Positions 30,512 to 46,660 of a stretch of DNA of 64,000 nt are shown piece after piece. Within the stretch, counting starts at the first letter, position 1; the number at the start of each line of letters is the position of its first letter. The stretch is from contig OZ037772.1 in NCBI GenBank assembly GCA_964035545.1, positions 4,683,733-4,747,732 of the forward strand, written 5' to 3'. Origin of the DNA: Bugula neritina (Eukaryota; Bryozoa; Gymnolaemata; Cheilostomatida; Bugulidae). The position numbers and the translations under genes were made by a program. The notes beneath the pieces were generated by a model that had not been told where the DNA came from, made no database searches, and saw only the letters and a program-made list of their open reading frames with translations.

Positions 30512-30960
30512 AAGTTGCGTTTATACCTTCACGATTTTCGGTCAAAATTTCAATTTGGCCGGGTTGAAATTTCTCCGAGTTGCATTGCATTGTAAAAGCC
30601 ACTCGTTGAAATTTTTGTACTGTGATAACTTAATCGGCCAATTTTAGAATAGGAGTAATAACTCCTTGTAAACATCGTTATTTAGTTATCACTTTGGCGA
30701 TTAGACAACGTACTTATACGGTTATAATTATATAGCCTACGCCTTCTCAATTATCGCTTTTATGCTTTCCGCTTCACTAATTCACGACGTTTACAATGGG
30801 CATCAAATAGCTATTATGCGAGTCAAATTTCAATTTCAGAAAGTGAGCAACTGCATCAATATGATTTCAACGAGTTTAAGTTTGACTATAAAGGGGTACC
30901 CGGACAAGCGTTATTAACTTAAACTCGGTACTTTTTTCAGCAGAGGTATAAACGCAACTT
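30512..30960. mobile_element. MITE-like element (family D)
   Basis: The left end AAGTTGCGTTTATACCT and the right end AGGTATAAACGCAACTT are perfect inverted repeats of 17 bases. If the first A and last T belong to the target, the flanks read TAA on both sides, a possible 3-bp target-site duplication. It is related to 20778-21254. At 449 bp it has no coding capacity. Confidence 0.85.
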
Positions 30961-31311
30961 AAAGCCGTTCCACGACAACCAGTGCTTTGCTGGCTTAACA
31001 AAAACAGCTTGCAAGAATAATCAGTGCAACTTTTCACTTGGGACTGAGCAATTCCATATATAATCTTATATTAAGTTGAGTGCATTTTAGGGCTAACATT
31101 TCGATTTGCTAGAAGATGTATCTTGCACATGTATGCAGCTAAATTTTGCGCTGCAACAACTCGGTTTGTAAAGTAGAGGGATTCCTGTGATGAGAACAAA
31201 GCTGATCATTTTACTAGTGCAGCCATTCACTGCGTAAGAAAATAACCTTTTAGTAAATTGGAATTTTTGCTCTGCAGTCACCTAAACATACTGCAGTGTT
31301 GAGTTAACCCA
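30961..31311. other. Short intergenic spacer
   Basis: No gene seen between the family D element and the SINE at 31312. Confidence 0.4.
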
Positions 31312-31560
31312 GCTGCCCTTATGGTGTAATGGTTTATTGCACCTTCTTGCAAGCCGGAGGTCGGTGGTTGGAATCCAGGTGGAGGGCAACATTTTTACAC
31401 CCACTTTTGATTACTCAGTCCCAAATGAATTGCTGCACTGACTGCTGCTTGCCTGTTGTTTAGTTATTGAACTGGCAGTATATTGATCGCCGTATGGAAA
31501 GTTGTAGTCTAGGACTATACAGTGTTTGCAAAATTTGTGTAAAAGTCATGAATAAATAAC
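31312..31560 (+). repeat. tRNA-derived SINE, family S2, well-preserved head
   Basis: A-box TGGTGTAATGG at 31322-31332 and B-box GGTTGGAATCC at 31366-31376 sit at tRNA spacing in a tRNA-like head that begins GCTGCCCTTATGG. An unrelated body of about 170 bp follows and ends near AAGTCATGAATAAATAA. It lacks tRNA acceptor-stem pairing and carries a body, so it is a SINE and not a tRNA gene. Confidence 0.8.
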
Positions 31561-32548
31561 CTGCACATAGGAAATTATTAGTTTTGTTGGAGCTGTCAGA
31601 CTATGTTTACTTATTGCTGTGCGGTTCACAGAAAAAACAAGCCTTTCATTTGAAAAGAAAGAAATAAATTAGTTTACTCTCACTTTAGTAGAGAACAAAG
31701 GTTTACAAGATGAAAAATTTTGCAAATAAATTTGGATACAACATGGTGTTTTAGAAACATTCAACTTGCTTTTAATTGGTAGTATTTGACCACATAACAA
31801 TTACTAATCAATGAAGCAGTATAAAAGCTGCATGTGTACCAAAGTATTACGAGAACAATTTACATTGCTTGTACTAATTTTTGATTGATTCATCATAGCA
31901 ACATCATGGTTGGCTTTATCTAACAGCAAAAACCGTGAACAGCTACACACGGAAGAATTAAATTAGAGTTTGTAGTCAAATGCATTTTTGTCAAGCTACA
32001 GTTTCAACCAAACATATCATCAGAGTTGGCTTGCCAGTGACTGAATCTATTATACCAGATTATGTGATGATGACAACATTTATTTAAAATTACGTAGCAC
32101 AAAAAACTAATGCTGTGCTTAGCTCTGACAACAATTGTTTCTGGCAAATGAAAAAACAAATCAACAGCTAAAAGAAACAGATATATAAAAGCAAAACAAG
32201 CAGATCATATAATATAAGATTTTGTGTGAAATAAACTCTATATTATAATAAAAGCCCTAAAACCGACCTTCCCTATATTACATATATCATATATATATAC
32301 TTATCATAAAAAAGTAAAATTGGAAAAAGAAAAATATGGCCATTTTGCTCTTCTTCAGGAGAAAATACATAGTAAATTTTTACCTATTCATAACGCAGTA
32401 TTTTTTATAAGCAATCAAATCAAATTGCCTAGTTCCTAAAACATTTGTTATCTAGGCAAATCCTATACCAAATTTCGAGAACGTGCTATAACTAATGCGC
32501 TATATAATATATTATAGTAATAATACTTTCATCCAAAGGTGTCATATA
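31561..32548. other. Intergenic / 3' flank of the lectin-like gene
   Basis: AT-rich sequence with no exon seen. The part next to 32549 presumably includes the 3' untranslated region of the minus-strand gene above it, but no clear AATAAA was picked out. Confidence 0.4.
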
Positions 32549-35907
<3,359 letters not shown>

Positions 35908-36527
35908 ATCAAAAGAGAGAACTGCATAAACACGTGTGGAATATACTAAAACAAATACTTTTGTGAATACAAGTGCTTTGTTGGCTTTGATGTCAGCATC
36001 CAATTTGTTATACCAATATAATAGTAGAATTATTAACCTCCTGAATAGTATAAGTTATTGTACAACAGCAAAAATGTATTCAAATATATCATATCATGCA
36101 TGTTTTTTATTCCCCAGTGACTACAATATTATTTATACGTGATTCAGTGTGCATATAATATAAAAGTGACATTTATTTATCGCTCACTAATTTGATTAAA
36201 ATTGAAAGTTTTACCTACCTGCCATAGAATCTACCAAAACTGTTAGATTAATTTGGAATTGTCTTTTCTCAACTCTTTTTTAAAGCTGTTACATAATATC
36301 TTGAAGGCATTACAAATAATTCATTTTATATACGGTATATATATGTAATCTGTTTTTGCAGATGATCATACACATATGTTTTTCACTTTTGGATTAAGTT
36401 ATTGTTAGAATTTTTTGAAAGTACTTTAAAGAATCCCTGACACACTTTACTTAAGCAGTGTAAAGTTATCACATAGCATAATTATTCTATATAAGTTGTA
36501 AAAGCAGCATAACGTAATGAATATCTA

Positions 36528-36780
36528 ACGGTTCATTAAGCATTCACGGGTGCGTTTAGCGTAACGTTCCACTCAAATAGATTATCACATCACATGATTC
36601 TCGCATATATACGCTACGACTGCAACAGTTGTCAATTCATTAATTAGATAACAGCACGCCCTCGCCCATTGGCTGTAGCCTTACGTCTTGGCAGCCCGGA
36701 TGTTTCAGTGCAGACGTTGACCCTACAGTTAGTAGAATAGTAGCGCGCTAGCAATGCAAGTTCCATCGCATAAATAGCAA
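36528..36780. promoter_or_regulatory. GC/CpG-richer patch upstream of the lectin-like gene; possible distal promoter
   Basis: CpG dinucleotides cluster here (GGGTGCGTTTAGCGTAACG, ACGCTACGACTGC, GCACGCCCTCGCCC, AGTAGCGCGCTAGC) in an otherwise very AT-rich region. On the minus strand CAGCCAATGGGCGAGGGCG contains a CCAAT box next to a GC-box-like run. It lies about 630-870 bp upstream of the minus-strand ATG at 35907, beyond a likely 5' untranslated exon near 36218. A repeat fragment is an alternative. Confidence 0.4.
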
Positions 36781-37689
36781 TAAATTTTAATGATATAATT
36801 AACAAAATATAAATTAAATTAAAGAGGCACAGGTTTGTTTTGTTTTTCAGTATTTGTAATACTTTGAAGCTTTCCTTAAGTATTTTTTATCTATTTCAAC
36901 TTAATAATAAATATTTGGTTTACCTAACATGTTTAGGAATTTAACAAGTTTGGAATGCCAATGTGGCCTGTGCATGATAAAATTTATGGCTATGTGTTCA
37001 CTTTATAATATATTTCTCATAGAATTACGAATTCTTAAGGCAGGTTTTCCAGTTATTGCTCAGTTTGTCACAGGATAGTACCCTAATTTGTAGGTAGCTT
37101 AAAGTTTTACTTTTACTCATAACAGTATTTTACTGCAACTACTAATTCAAATCAACTTTGAAAACAAGTTCAATCTTTGTTTATGCGATACATGCACTAA
37201 TACTTGATTTAGCTGATATAATTACTTAACTTTGTCTATGGCAGTTAGTATTTAATGTCATTTTTATTATAAATTATATTATTTTTAGTAAACCTACAAT
37301 GTCGTTTCCTAGAGTCAAACTCACCCTAGCTAGCCACTAAAGGAAGGCAAGAGGTGAATAATCCAAATATTATATATATATGTTTGAATACTCTACAAGT
37401 CATAAATAATTGTTGGTTTTTATTTTTGTTGGTTTGGTTTTAAAAACCTATTATAATTGTATATATAAACCTACTTTTACAGTTTCTTACGGCAGTTGAA
37501 ATAAGTAAAAATAAAGTTACAAAAACGAACACCAGTACAACTCATCTATAGCTAGTGGCGATGCTACAAGCAGGATTAAAATATTCTTATATATATATTA
37601 GTTTTTATTTACATACTGTTTTAAGGTTGCATGCCTAAACAATTTTTTGTTTTTATAAAAACATATTTTGTGCGAGTATGTGTTGAATT
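36781..37689. other. Intergenic, no gene supported
   Basis: AT-rich. No exons or named repeats recognised. Confidence 0.4.
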
Positions 37690-38640
37690 GCTATACGACT
37701 TTGACTTTATCACTACTATAAAACTTTTACTAATTATAGCTCACTTTCATTACATGCTATTTTTAGCTGCTGCACGGTACTGCACAGCCTAACCACTGAG
37801 ATAGTTTGAAATTTGTAGTTTGTAAATTAGGCCATAAACTAGAAAACCTGTAGTCATAGCAATTGCAACTCTAAAATTGTAGTAGTAGAGCATTATACAA
37901 AAGATTCTGTTGGCTTGGAAACCGTAATTATATTTTTCAGATCAAGAAAACAGCGCAGCTATTCAATTGGCCGGTCACACAAAAACAAAGCTTAGTGTTA
38001 TTGAAAACTTTGAGGAGAAAAATTTTGTTGAAAATATATTTCACTTGAAGATATTGTCATTTTGTTGTTAAAAGAAAATTAAAAAGCTTATTTATAGCAA
38101 AACTTTCAAATTATCAATGTCAAATTTTTAGCTCTGCTTATGGAATTTAAACCACAGACTAATCCGCATGGCCTCGCAAACTTAAAACGCTAATCATCAC
38201 ACCACCAGAGCTATACTGGGTCAGCTCAACACTACAAACTGCCAATATGTATAGGTTTATTTACCTATTTGTGAAAGCATCATATTTACATACATGTACA
38301 TACGATTCCCTTAATTGTTGTAATTTGTGTAGCTTTCTTGAAACAATCATAATTCATTTCTATTGAGACGTTTTTTAAAAAAATTACTCAGCAACAACAA
38401 ATTCTTTTGACAACTACTGGGTAAGGACTAGGCATCTTCAAAGAGCTAAAAGCGTTTAATGGTTTAAACTTCTTTAACTTCCTTTGTATTTCAAATCACG
38501 GGAATGCTGCTGCTATTTATGTATATACATCTTTTCAGATTTAGATGAGTTGGAAGTAATAAAATAGTTTATAACTTACAAATGTAGAATATTACAGCAG
38601 AATATACACTACGGCAGTTAAAATATTGCTTTACAGATAT
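37690..38640 (-). repeat. Arm of a large imperfect inverted repeat (partner within 40370-42370)
   Basis: In order, pieces of this arm match in reverse complement to 42365-42160 (around ATAAACTAGAAAACCTGTAGT), to about 41630-41285 (around TCACACAAAAACAAAGC) and to about 40850-40370 (around AACACTACAAACT and AAAGAGCTAAAA). Gaps show that this arm is shorter and has lost internal blocks. Confidence 0.8.
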
Positions 38641-39348
38641 TATACATATGTGAGTAATAATTATTTTGATGCTCGCATGTCACATTCTTTCAGAAATTTA
38701 TGATATAATAGGGCAGCTTAATCTCTTGAAAAATGTTTTGCTTCTTTATGAAACAGTACAGCTTCTGGTTTTTGAAATAAACCCTTAACTTTAGATTTTT
38801 TTCAAAACAAAATAATAACAAAACAAACACAAAACAGTGTAAACTGTTGATGATGATAAATAAAACCTCACATCCCCCTGGCGCTATGAATAATCTTCGA
38901 GTGGATTAGGTTGAGAATTAAAAGTCGTTGACCTGTTTATTGTCAATTAAAAACTAAGTTTTCATAATTAAAGAACTTAAGAACCTTTCCAGATGGCCCT
39001 TCAATTTTTCTACTTTCTCAATAAAATTAACATATTAATAAATAATAGAATATGCAATGTAAAAATTACAATAATAAACTAGGTGAATATTCTCTAGATA
39101 TAATAATAAACAGAAAAAAAGATTTTCTTTCGAAAACAAAGTCTGCAAAGCTAGTTAGGGAATGATAAAAAAGCCAACCCATATCTTTCTTATTTAATTA
39201 TTTCGAAAGTATTTGTCTAAATGTTATTGAGGCATACATATACGATATATCAAGTATGGTCAAAACCATTTTGCAAATAGTCAAGTACCAATATCGCTAT
39301 TTGGACAGCAATAATATTTATCTCAATTAATAAATCCTCACTCTAATA

Positions 39349-39480
39349 GAGCAGCCTTGTTCTTGGTCTTGTGGAAAAGAAAGTCATGGGCTCAATCCCC
39401 AGTGACGGCCATTCATGATGTTAGAAAAAGCATCGAGTCATAAATAACCCCATGTGCCACATATGAACAATAAGTCCTTC
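39349..39480 (+). repeat. tRNA-derived SINE, family S1 (in copy A)
   Basis: Head GAGCAGCCTTGTTCTTGG, B-box-like GGGCTCAATCCCC, and core GATGTTAGAAAAAGCATCGA followed by GTCATAAATAACCCC. The same insertion is present in copy B at about 55799-55930, so it predates that duplication. Confidence 0.75.
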
Positions 39481-40146
39481 ACTGAAATCTACTTTCATTC
39501 ATGATTTCCCACAGATATTGTAGTGACTCTAAGCCTGTGTAAGCATATAACAGATATACTGAGTGTATTGCTTCTTCACTCTAATGAAACACAACATATA
39601 CCAAAAAACGGAAAGCTAAAAACAATCTTTGATACTTTTAATTCTTTTTCGTTATTGTTATGTTGTTTTTGCTTTTATATTTGTTTTTCAAAACAAATTA
39701 GCTAATGATTTATTTAAAAACATAGAAATTGGGCTATTTTTGTTTTATATAAAATAGAGTAGGCTGACTATTACATTATAACGCTGAAAGAAGTTGACAC
39801 ATCAAAGGAATCATTGTATACCCTCCATAGATATAATAATCAATGCATATATGTAGCAACATGCATTGCCTATACTTATTAAAAACGATTCATTGTTTTA
39901 ACAAGTAAGAAATGGGTATACATTACTATAAGACTCCTTTTACGTTTTCATCATGGGTGCATGATTTATTGAAATGATAATTGAGCCTTTACACAGTCAT
40001 CTTGGTAATTATCAATTGAAGTACATTAGATCCTGTTAAATGTTTTACCAATATGACACTAATCTACTCACAGCCTACTTAAGAACTATAAATGACAAAC
40101 TTAAGATAATATATTAATCACTTGCCTGTTAGACTGTATGGTAGTT

Positions 40147-41084
40147 TTCAGGGATTATGATTTGCTGAAAAAACTTTTTAGAGTACGTTTGCACGGCTGC
40201 TTAAAAAATAATTTTTATAGTTGATTAAATGTCGGATCTAGCACTACTTGAACAATAACCCTGTTATATAACAAGAGGTCTACATCAATCTAAAATGCTG
40301 TGCTACAGTAGCTTTCACAAAACACAAATTTTATTCTACATGCAGATTTATTCGTCCATATTATTTGTATATTTGTAAAGCACTATTGTAGCTGCCGTAA
40401 TGAATATTCTGCTGTAATTTTCTACACTTGTAAGTTATAAACTGTTTTATTACCTCCTAAGTCTGAAAAATGTATATAGGTAAAGAACAGTACCATTCTG
40501 ATGATTTGAAATACAAAGGATGTTAGTTAAAGACAGCTTAAGCCATTAAACTATTTTAGCTCTTTAAAGATGTCTAGTCGTACCAAGTAGTTGTCAAAAG
40601 ATCGAATTCACTGCTGCTTTAAACAGTTTTTTTGAAAAAAAGTCTCAGTAGAAATAAATTATGGTTGTTTCAAGAAAACTACACAAATTACTCCAATTAA
40701 GGGAATTGTATACGAATATAATGTTTTTATAAATAAGTAAATAAACTTACAAATATTTGTAGTTTGTAGTGTTGAGTATTGCATAGCCCTTGTGCTATGA
40801 TGATTAGTGTTTTAAGTTTGTGAGGCTTTATGGATAAGTCTGTCGTTGTCACAAATTTCACTTTATAAACTTTGCTACTGTTATGATATGTGTTTTTCTC
40901 TTTTTAATATTTAGCTTACACTTATAGTTAGTATGGCAGCAAGGCTATGCAAGTAGTGTTGTGCGATAATTAATTACATTTTTAGTCACACTTTATTGGC
41001 TAATTAATAGTGCCTATTCTACATGAGTAATGCACAGTGTGGAATGTGGTAGTATTCTCTAGACATATCAATTTAGTATAGAAG
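40147..41084. repeat. Block present in copy A, missing from copy B
   Basis: Copy B runs straight from the base equivalent to 40146 to the equivalent of 41085 (junction near 56575, ATGGTAG/CAGATGC). The junction shares AG at both edges. The block includes the centre of the large inverted repeat (40370-40850 against 38620-38210). Confidence 0.85.
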
Positions 41085-43424
41085 CAGATGCTTGACTTGT
41101 AAAAGTGCAGTTCTTTTTCATAAGTTGATCTGTGTTTATTTTGCTGGAGAAATAAAGTCTACTTATATTCACAACTCTATTTACTCTCAACTGGCTTAGC
41201 AAGCTGTATGCTACTTGTCTATACACTTCTGACTAACAAACTTCTCGAACTTGTCACACTGCTACCATTATAGTTTTGTCACATTACTTTAAATTCCATA
41301 AACAGAACAAAAAAAATTGACATTTAGAATTTGAAAATTCTGCTAAAAATAGGCTTTTCATTTTTCTTTTAGCAAAAAAATGACAATATCTAAAAATGAA
41401 ATCTTTTTCAAAAAAAATGTTTCATGAAAATTTTCAATAACACTAATTACTATAAGCAGTGAGAAATTTTCAAACTAAAATTTCTCTGAGCTTCTGGCAG
41501 ACATATTGTTTTTGTTTTCGTCACAAATACATTTAAAGACTACTCAAAATTGCTACATAATTTTTGTTTGGGTTATGCATCAGCCAGTAATTGTCTAGCT
41601 TTGTTTTTGTGTGACAAGCCCATTAAATGGCTGCACTGTTACACACCAGATCAATAGCACAAAATGGAGTTATCATTTTTATATCTGGTTTTATGCAAAG
41701 ATGCTCAAAACACTAAGTATTAAATCAAATAAGTCACTTAGTCGAAGCGATTTCAAGAGATAAGTAAATAATGGTTTAGAATATATGTTTAAGTGCAAAG
41801 AATGTTGTATGCAGGGTTACATAAAAGACAGTGGTAAGATTTAGTAAAACCTCATACAGGTTATTGACTTTTAGAAAATTGCAGGTTGTCACTGACTAAT
41901 TTATATATTTTTGTGTAAACTAGACATTGTTATGTTGCTGCCTTATGCACACACATCCTTTCTAGCTATTTACCATCTAGGCTAAAACTTTCTAACATAA
42001 GAAAATTACGACCTCAGTAATGTATTTATCTGTTTATTCATATCAACATTAACTTATTTCAGATATAAAATACATCAGATTATAACTATAACTGAGTGCA
42101 GAAAAAACTAAGTTCTTTGTTATGTAGATGTTTTTATCAGCCAAAACCTATTTTAGAAATTGTACTACTTTTCATAATATACAATTGCGACAGTAGCAAT
42201 TGCTATGACCACAGGTTTTCTAGTTTATGATTTAATTTAAAAACTACAAAATTCAAGTCATCCCACTGATTATGCTGTGCAGTGTGTAGCAGCTAAAAAC
42301 AGCAGGCAATGAAAGTGAGCTATAATTAGTAAAAGTTTTATATTAGTGGTAAAGTGAAAGCTTAAAAACGTCACCCCCTCCCCTCACCCAAGCGGTTAGA
42401 ACCCTAGTTAACCAAAGTAGAATATTTGCTAGCTCCATCTTAGCTCTCTAAAATGGTTCTTTACTTAAAAAATCTTTAGCATTTACCCAATGTCATTCTT
42501 ATGTCAATAAGTGTGGATCAACCACTATATATAATAGCTCAGATGTAGATTTATCTACGCATGTCTACTGCATTACGCAATGCTTCATTAATACAGTCGC
42601 ACACTATATTTTATAATGAGTAAGTATGCTAATCTACATACTAATCAATTTCTAAACACTACAGAACATTCATAAACTGAAACTAATTTCACATCAACTA
42701 TTGATGTACGGAATTACAGCCCCAAAAATGCTATCTAATAAGCATGCATATAAACAAAAACCCAGTAGAAGCTTTGGACATGAAACATCAAATAGGTATT
42801 GTTTTCCAATTGTACTTTTGGAAAGATTTTTTCAGCAAAATTTTTCAACTGCAGACAATTGTTATAACAGACAAAATAGGACACCTTCTATTGTTTAATC
42901 TAAAGAAGAGAAGTTTCAGAAGTTATGAGAAAAGTTGCTGTAAAATAATGGGTAGTTTAACTGTGTAGATATAAGGAAAGGTTTAAGTTTAAAGTGGCAT
43001 TGGATTGGCACCAGCTGTATCATATTCTATGCCAAAAGCATATTGGTAAAAATTTAAACCCCAATACCGACAACTTGGTATTAGGAAGAGCAAATAGACA
43101 TAATTATTCTTGTGTTGCAAAAAATGTGCATAGACTTCAATAAAATTAATCTGGCTGTAGAGATCTCACAAGGATGGTGACTTTCAAATGACACAATTGT
43201 TTTTTTGCAATTAGAAGTAAGTTCAATAATATTATTATAATAATATATAATCTTTATAGTTATTGACTTAAAATCTTATAAATGTCTTCCTCACTGCCAC
43301 GCAAAAACATTGGATTGCAGTGGGGCGCTATATAGTTCTGCCCAACTAAAACATGGTCAACCATAACCTCAAGCTATCTAAGTATATCATGTGACAATCT
43401 TGCAGGGCCATGGATACCATGTAT

Positions 43425-43835
43425 AGTATATTATGTAATATATTGAGTGTATTATATTATGCAATATATTGAGTGTAGTATATTATATAGTATATAGAGT
43501 GTATTATATTATGTGGTATATAGTGTAGTATTATATGTAGTATATAGAGTGTAGTATATATTATGTAGTATATAGAGTGTAGTATATTATGTAGTATATA
43601 GAGTGTAGTATATTATGTAATATATAGAGTGTAGTATAATATGTAGTATATAGAGTGTAGTATATCATGTGGTATATTCGGTATATTGAGTGTAGTATAC
43701 TATGTAATATATAGAGTGTAGTATATATTATGTAGTATATAGAGTGTATTATATTATATAATATATAGAGTGTATCATAATATGTAGTATATAGAGTGAA
43801 GTATATTATGTAGTATATAGAGTGTAGTATAATAT
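43425..43835. repeat. 26-bp minisatellite, array A
   Basis: About sixteen tandem copies of a unit close to AGTATATTATGTAGTATA plus TAGAGTGT, with single-base variants and a few shortened units. Confidence 0.93.
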
Positions 43836-43840
43836 GTCAA

Positions 43841-44259
43841 TCTAGCAAAGCACTGGTTGCCTTTTCAAAAGGCGGAGTAAAAATTCGTGCAACACCCATT
43901 TTAGCACGACACCACAATTGATCACTAAAATTTGGGTAAGCAAGAGTGTCACAAAAATGTTTGCTCTATATTTTCATGTTTTTTGGGCACATTATAGGCT
44001 ATATAGTTATAGAAGAATTTCATGCTGCATTTCAATATTTGCATTTATATTCAATATATTTTTAATTCTAAAAATCGTATAACATTATGAACAAAAAACT
44101 TGAACGCTGATCACTGGATTAGTATTTTGTTAAAACCTTTTAAATTTGGTGAAGCAGATAATGTGGCTAAGTTTTAATCGTTTTTACCTTTACCCTTTGT
44201 TTTATTGTTTTGTTTGCTTATTTGAATGTTTTTTGACTCTGTGGCTTGTAATATACCAT
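43841..44259. other. Spacer, no gene seen
   Basis: AT-rich sequence after the minisatellite. 43850-43960 resembles, in reverse, the sequence near 30000-30060 (TGTGGTGTCGTGCTAAAATGGGTG-type text), so it is probably a repeat fragment. Confidence 0.4.
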
Positions 44260-45262
44260 GAATAGATAACGAAATATTTTTCTTAAGAGAAAAGCATTTT
44301 ATAGAAAAAATATTTTATAACTTTTCTGCCCAATAATAATATTCATAAATTTATGAATAAAAATAAGATTATTTTTATTTATTAAAAATAGCTCCTTGGT
44401 GCCCTATAGAGTTTTGGGCAACAGCACAAACAAAGGCAGATAACCACTATTTCACTATAGATGTGTTTTGAAGCAAAGGTTTTGGGGGAAATAACTGTTT
44501 AGCAAAAGGGTATATACAAACATCTCTTACATATTCTGCATACTGGAATCGTTTTTGCATTAATATTAGCAATGGTTTCCAATATTTGCAACATCAGTGA
44601 ATTAACCACAATGGGGGGGGTGGGGGGGGGGGTAAATATAAGTAGACAGTCTAAAACTGTGGTATAGGCTATCATATAAATAGTTTGCAAAAATATTGTA
44701 TTTTTTCTGGCTTTATCTATCTAGTTAGTATTTGTACCAGTCTACTCATCTTGGTCCAAGATGCCGATAAATCAGCTTAACAGATCCTAGGCTACTTTTT
44801 GAAATTTCTCTTGGTATCTCTACGATATTTTGAACTAGGATATTGAATTAGATTTGCCCAGTCAAACCTCGCATCACTCTATAGGACCCTAAAGGACACT
44901 ATATAAAATAATATATCACTCTATGAAGTACTGGACCACTCCATGCCAGATTCTAGACCATTCTAGTAGATTTTGTACCACTCAATTTTATTCTGGATTA
45001 CCTTAATACATAATAGACTAGAATTCATGCTAGCAATTTTTAAACCATCTTAGTTTGGGAAATGTGATACACAGACTCGGGTTTTATAATAAATAACATG
45101 AGCACATGATGGTTGTGGTACCTAGTGTAATTTTTCATGAGGTTTCATGGCTGAGCAAGTTTTGATTCTCTACTTAATGCATTTTAAGGCTAAAAATCAA
45201 GTTCCTGCAGATGTGGTTTTATTATTTTAATTCATATTTTCTCTATTACCACAGGAAACAAG
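44260..45262 (-). repeat. Inverted partner of 26930-27860
   Basis: Reverse complement matches the 5' flank of the small-peptide gene at 26.9 kb. It contains a G-run (eight G, one T, eleven G at 44613-44632) that the other arm lacks. Confidence 0.85.
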
Positions 45263-45286
45263 ATGTAACTGGAGAAAAAAGTATAG

Positions 45287-45290
<4 letters not shown>

Positions 45291-45366
<76 letters not shown>
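45291..45366. repeat. (TA)n microsatellite
   Basis: Pure TA run. It is followed at 45370-45480 by sequence also found near 40510-40620, and inverted near 38380-38490. Confidence 0.95.
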
Positions 45367-45369
<3 letters not shown>

Positions 45370-45949
45370 AAGGAAGTTAGTTAAAGAAGTTTAAACCATT
45401 AAACGTTTTTAGCTCTTTGAAGATGCCTAGTCCTTACCCAGTAGTTAAAAGAATTTATTGTTGCTGAGTAAACTTGCAAATAGCAGAAGCAAAATAACTT
45501 TAAGCAATAGCTGATAAAAACTGCTATAACGTTGAACCTATTAATTGGTTGTACTTATATTTTTAGTTTCATCCAGTTGGAAGTCATATCTGAAATACTA
45601 ATGTTAACATAAACAAACAGCTAGATATATTGCTGGAGTTATTATTCAATTGTTGGGGTAAACAGTAATAAAAATAGTGTTGGTGTAGACACCGAATAGC
45701 AAGATATGTTAGAAAGATTGTGAATACAAAAGGCAGCTACATGGAAAAAGATATTATACACAAAAATATCTAAATTGTATATAGTCAGTAAACTGTAATT
45801 TGCCAAAGGTTAAAATACCAAACACTGTGCCCGACCTAGTTTATTACTTTACTTATGACCTTCTTATCATTAAGATGTATAATATTATAATCCAAACTAT
45901 TAATATTCACTTATCTCTCTAAATTGCTAAGATTAAGTGCCTTATTTAA

Positions 45950-46527
45950 TTTATAACATTATTGCTTTTATCAATTTGCATATGATAAAGATGACTGCAA
46001 TTGAATGAATCTGCAGGACAGTAAAAGATAATTGCCACCAGATACTGCGATCTGAATGCAAGGCCTCAGGTTTGTAAGCAGGTGTGCCGATCATCACACC
46101 ACAGCCTCATTATGCTCATTTTCACTTCAAACTTCATGAGCGCTAATATAAAAATATTTTCGATTAATTTTAACCTCTTCTCATGTAGCAGGCCTATCAT
46201 TCAAGTAGTGCTAGTTCTGTCATTTAAGCAGCAGAAGAAGTTGTTTTCCAAAACATTGTAAGGGCACATTATAAAGTGCTTTAATCTGGTTCAACTATTG
46301 GAAAACTACTGAAGCAGGTAATATTGTAAGTTATCTGTCACTTATCTTGCTTAAGTCAGCTTTGAATTGATTAGGGTTATAATGTTAAAGTATTTGCCAG
46401 TTACTAATTTACTTCACCTGATGATTACTAAGATGAACGGTTTGAGAGAAAAACTATCTCACTAATTCGCCAAACTAGAATTTATGTGAATGAAGCCTGA
46501 GTACACATGGACTTGTTTCTACACACA
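45950..46527 (+). repeat. Direct segmental duplication, first copy (second 54195-54794), with a tRNA-like head
   Basis: Shares ATAAAGATGACTGCAATTGA near its start and GATACTGCGATCTGAATGCA in the middle, and GTGAATGAAGCYTGAGTACA at the end, with the copy at 54195-54794. Each copy runs into an AC-based microsatellite. On the minus strand 46120-46048 reads like a tRNA-derived head (GGTGTGATGATCGG, then CATTCAGATCG), so a SINE is embedded in the segment. Confidence 0.85.
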
Positions 46528-46541
46528 GGCACACACACACA

Positions 46542-46609
<68 letters not shown>

Positions 46610-46660
46610 TGCACGCACGCACGCATGCACGCATGCACGCACACTTGCATGCACTTGCAC
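46528..46660. repeat. (ACGC)n microsatellite
   Basis: Mostly ACGC units with some ATGC. Frames across it on either strand code only Arg/Thr/His or Ala/Cys/Val repeats. Confidence 0.96.

Larger units (their letters stand above)
38840..43840 (+). repeat. Segmental duplication, copy A
   Basis: Aligns base for base over long stretches with copy B (55290-59290) and in parts with copy C (49345-53020). A landmark near the start is TTAAAAGTCGTTGACCTGTT. It carries an S1 SINE (39349-39480) and a C-rich motif (CACCCCCTCCCCTCACCC near 42371). A second decayed S1 SINE lies at about 42985-43187, and the 26-bp minisatellite closes the copy. Matching 60-codon open frames in A and B (39523 and 55963) reflect the duplication, and differ by frameshift, so I do not call genes. 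Confidence 0.88.

Noticed and set aside
35908-36003. N-terminal extension of the lectin-like protein (ATG at 36003)
   Set aside because: It would bury the clear signal peptide starting at 35907. Acceptor-like sites near 35947 and 35925 suggest this is 5' untranslated sequence.
39523-39705. 60-codon open frame conserved at 55963-56145
   Set aside because: Conservation is explained by the A/B segment duplication. The ends differ by an indel that shifts the frame, and noncoding flanks are equally conserved.
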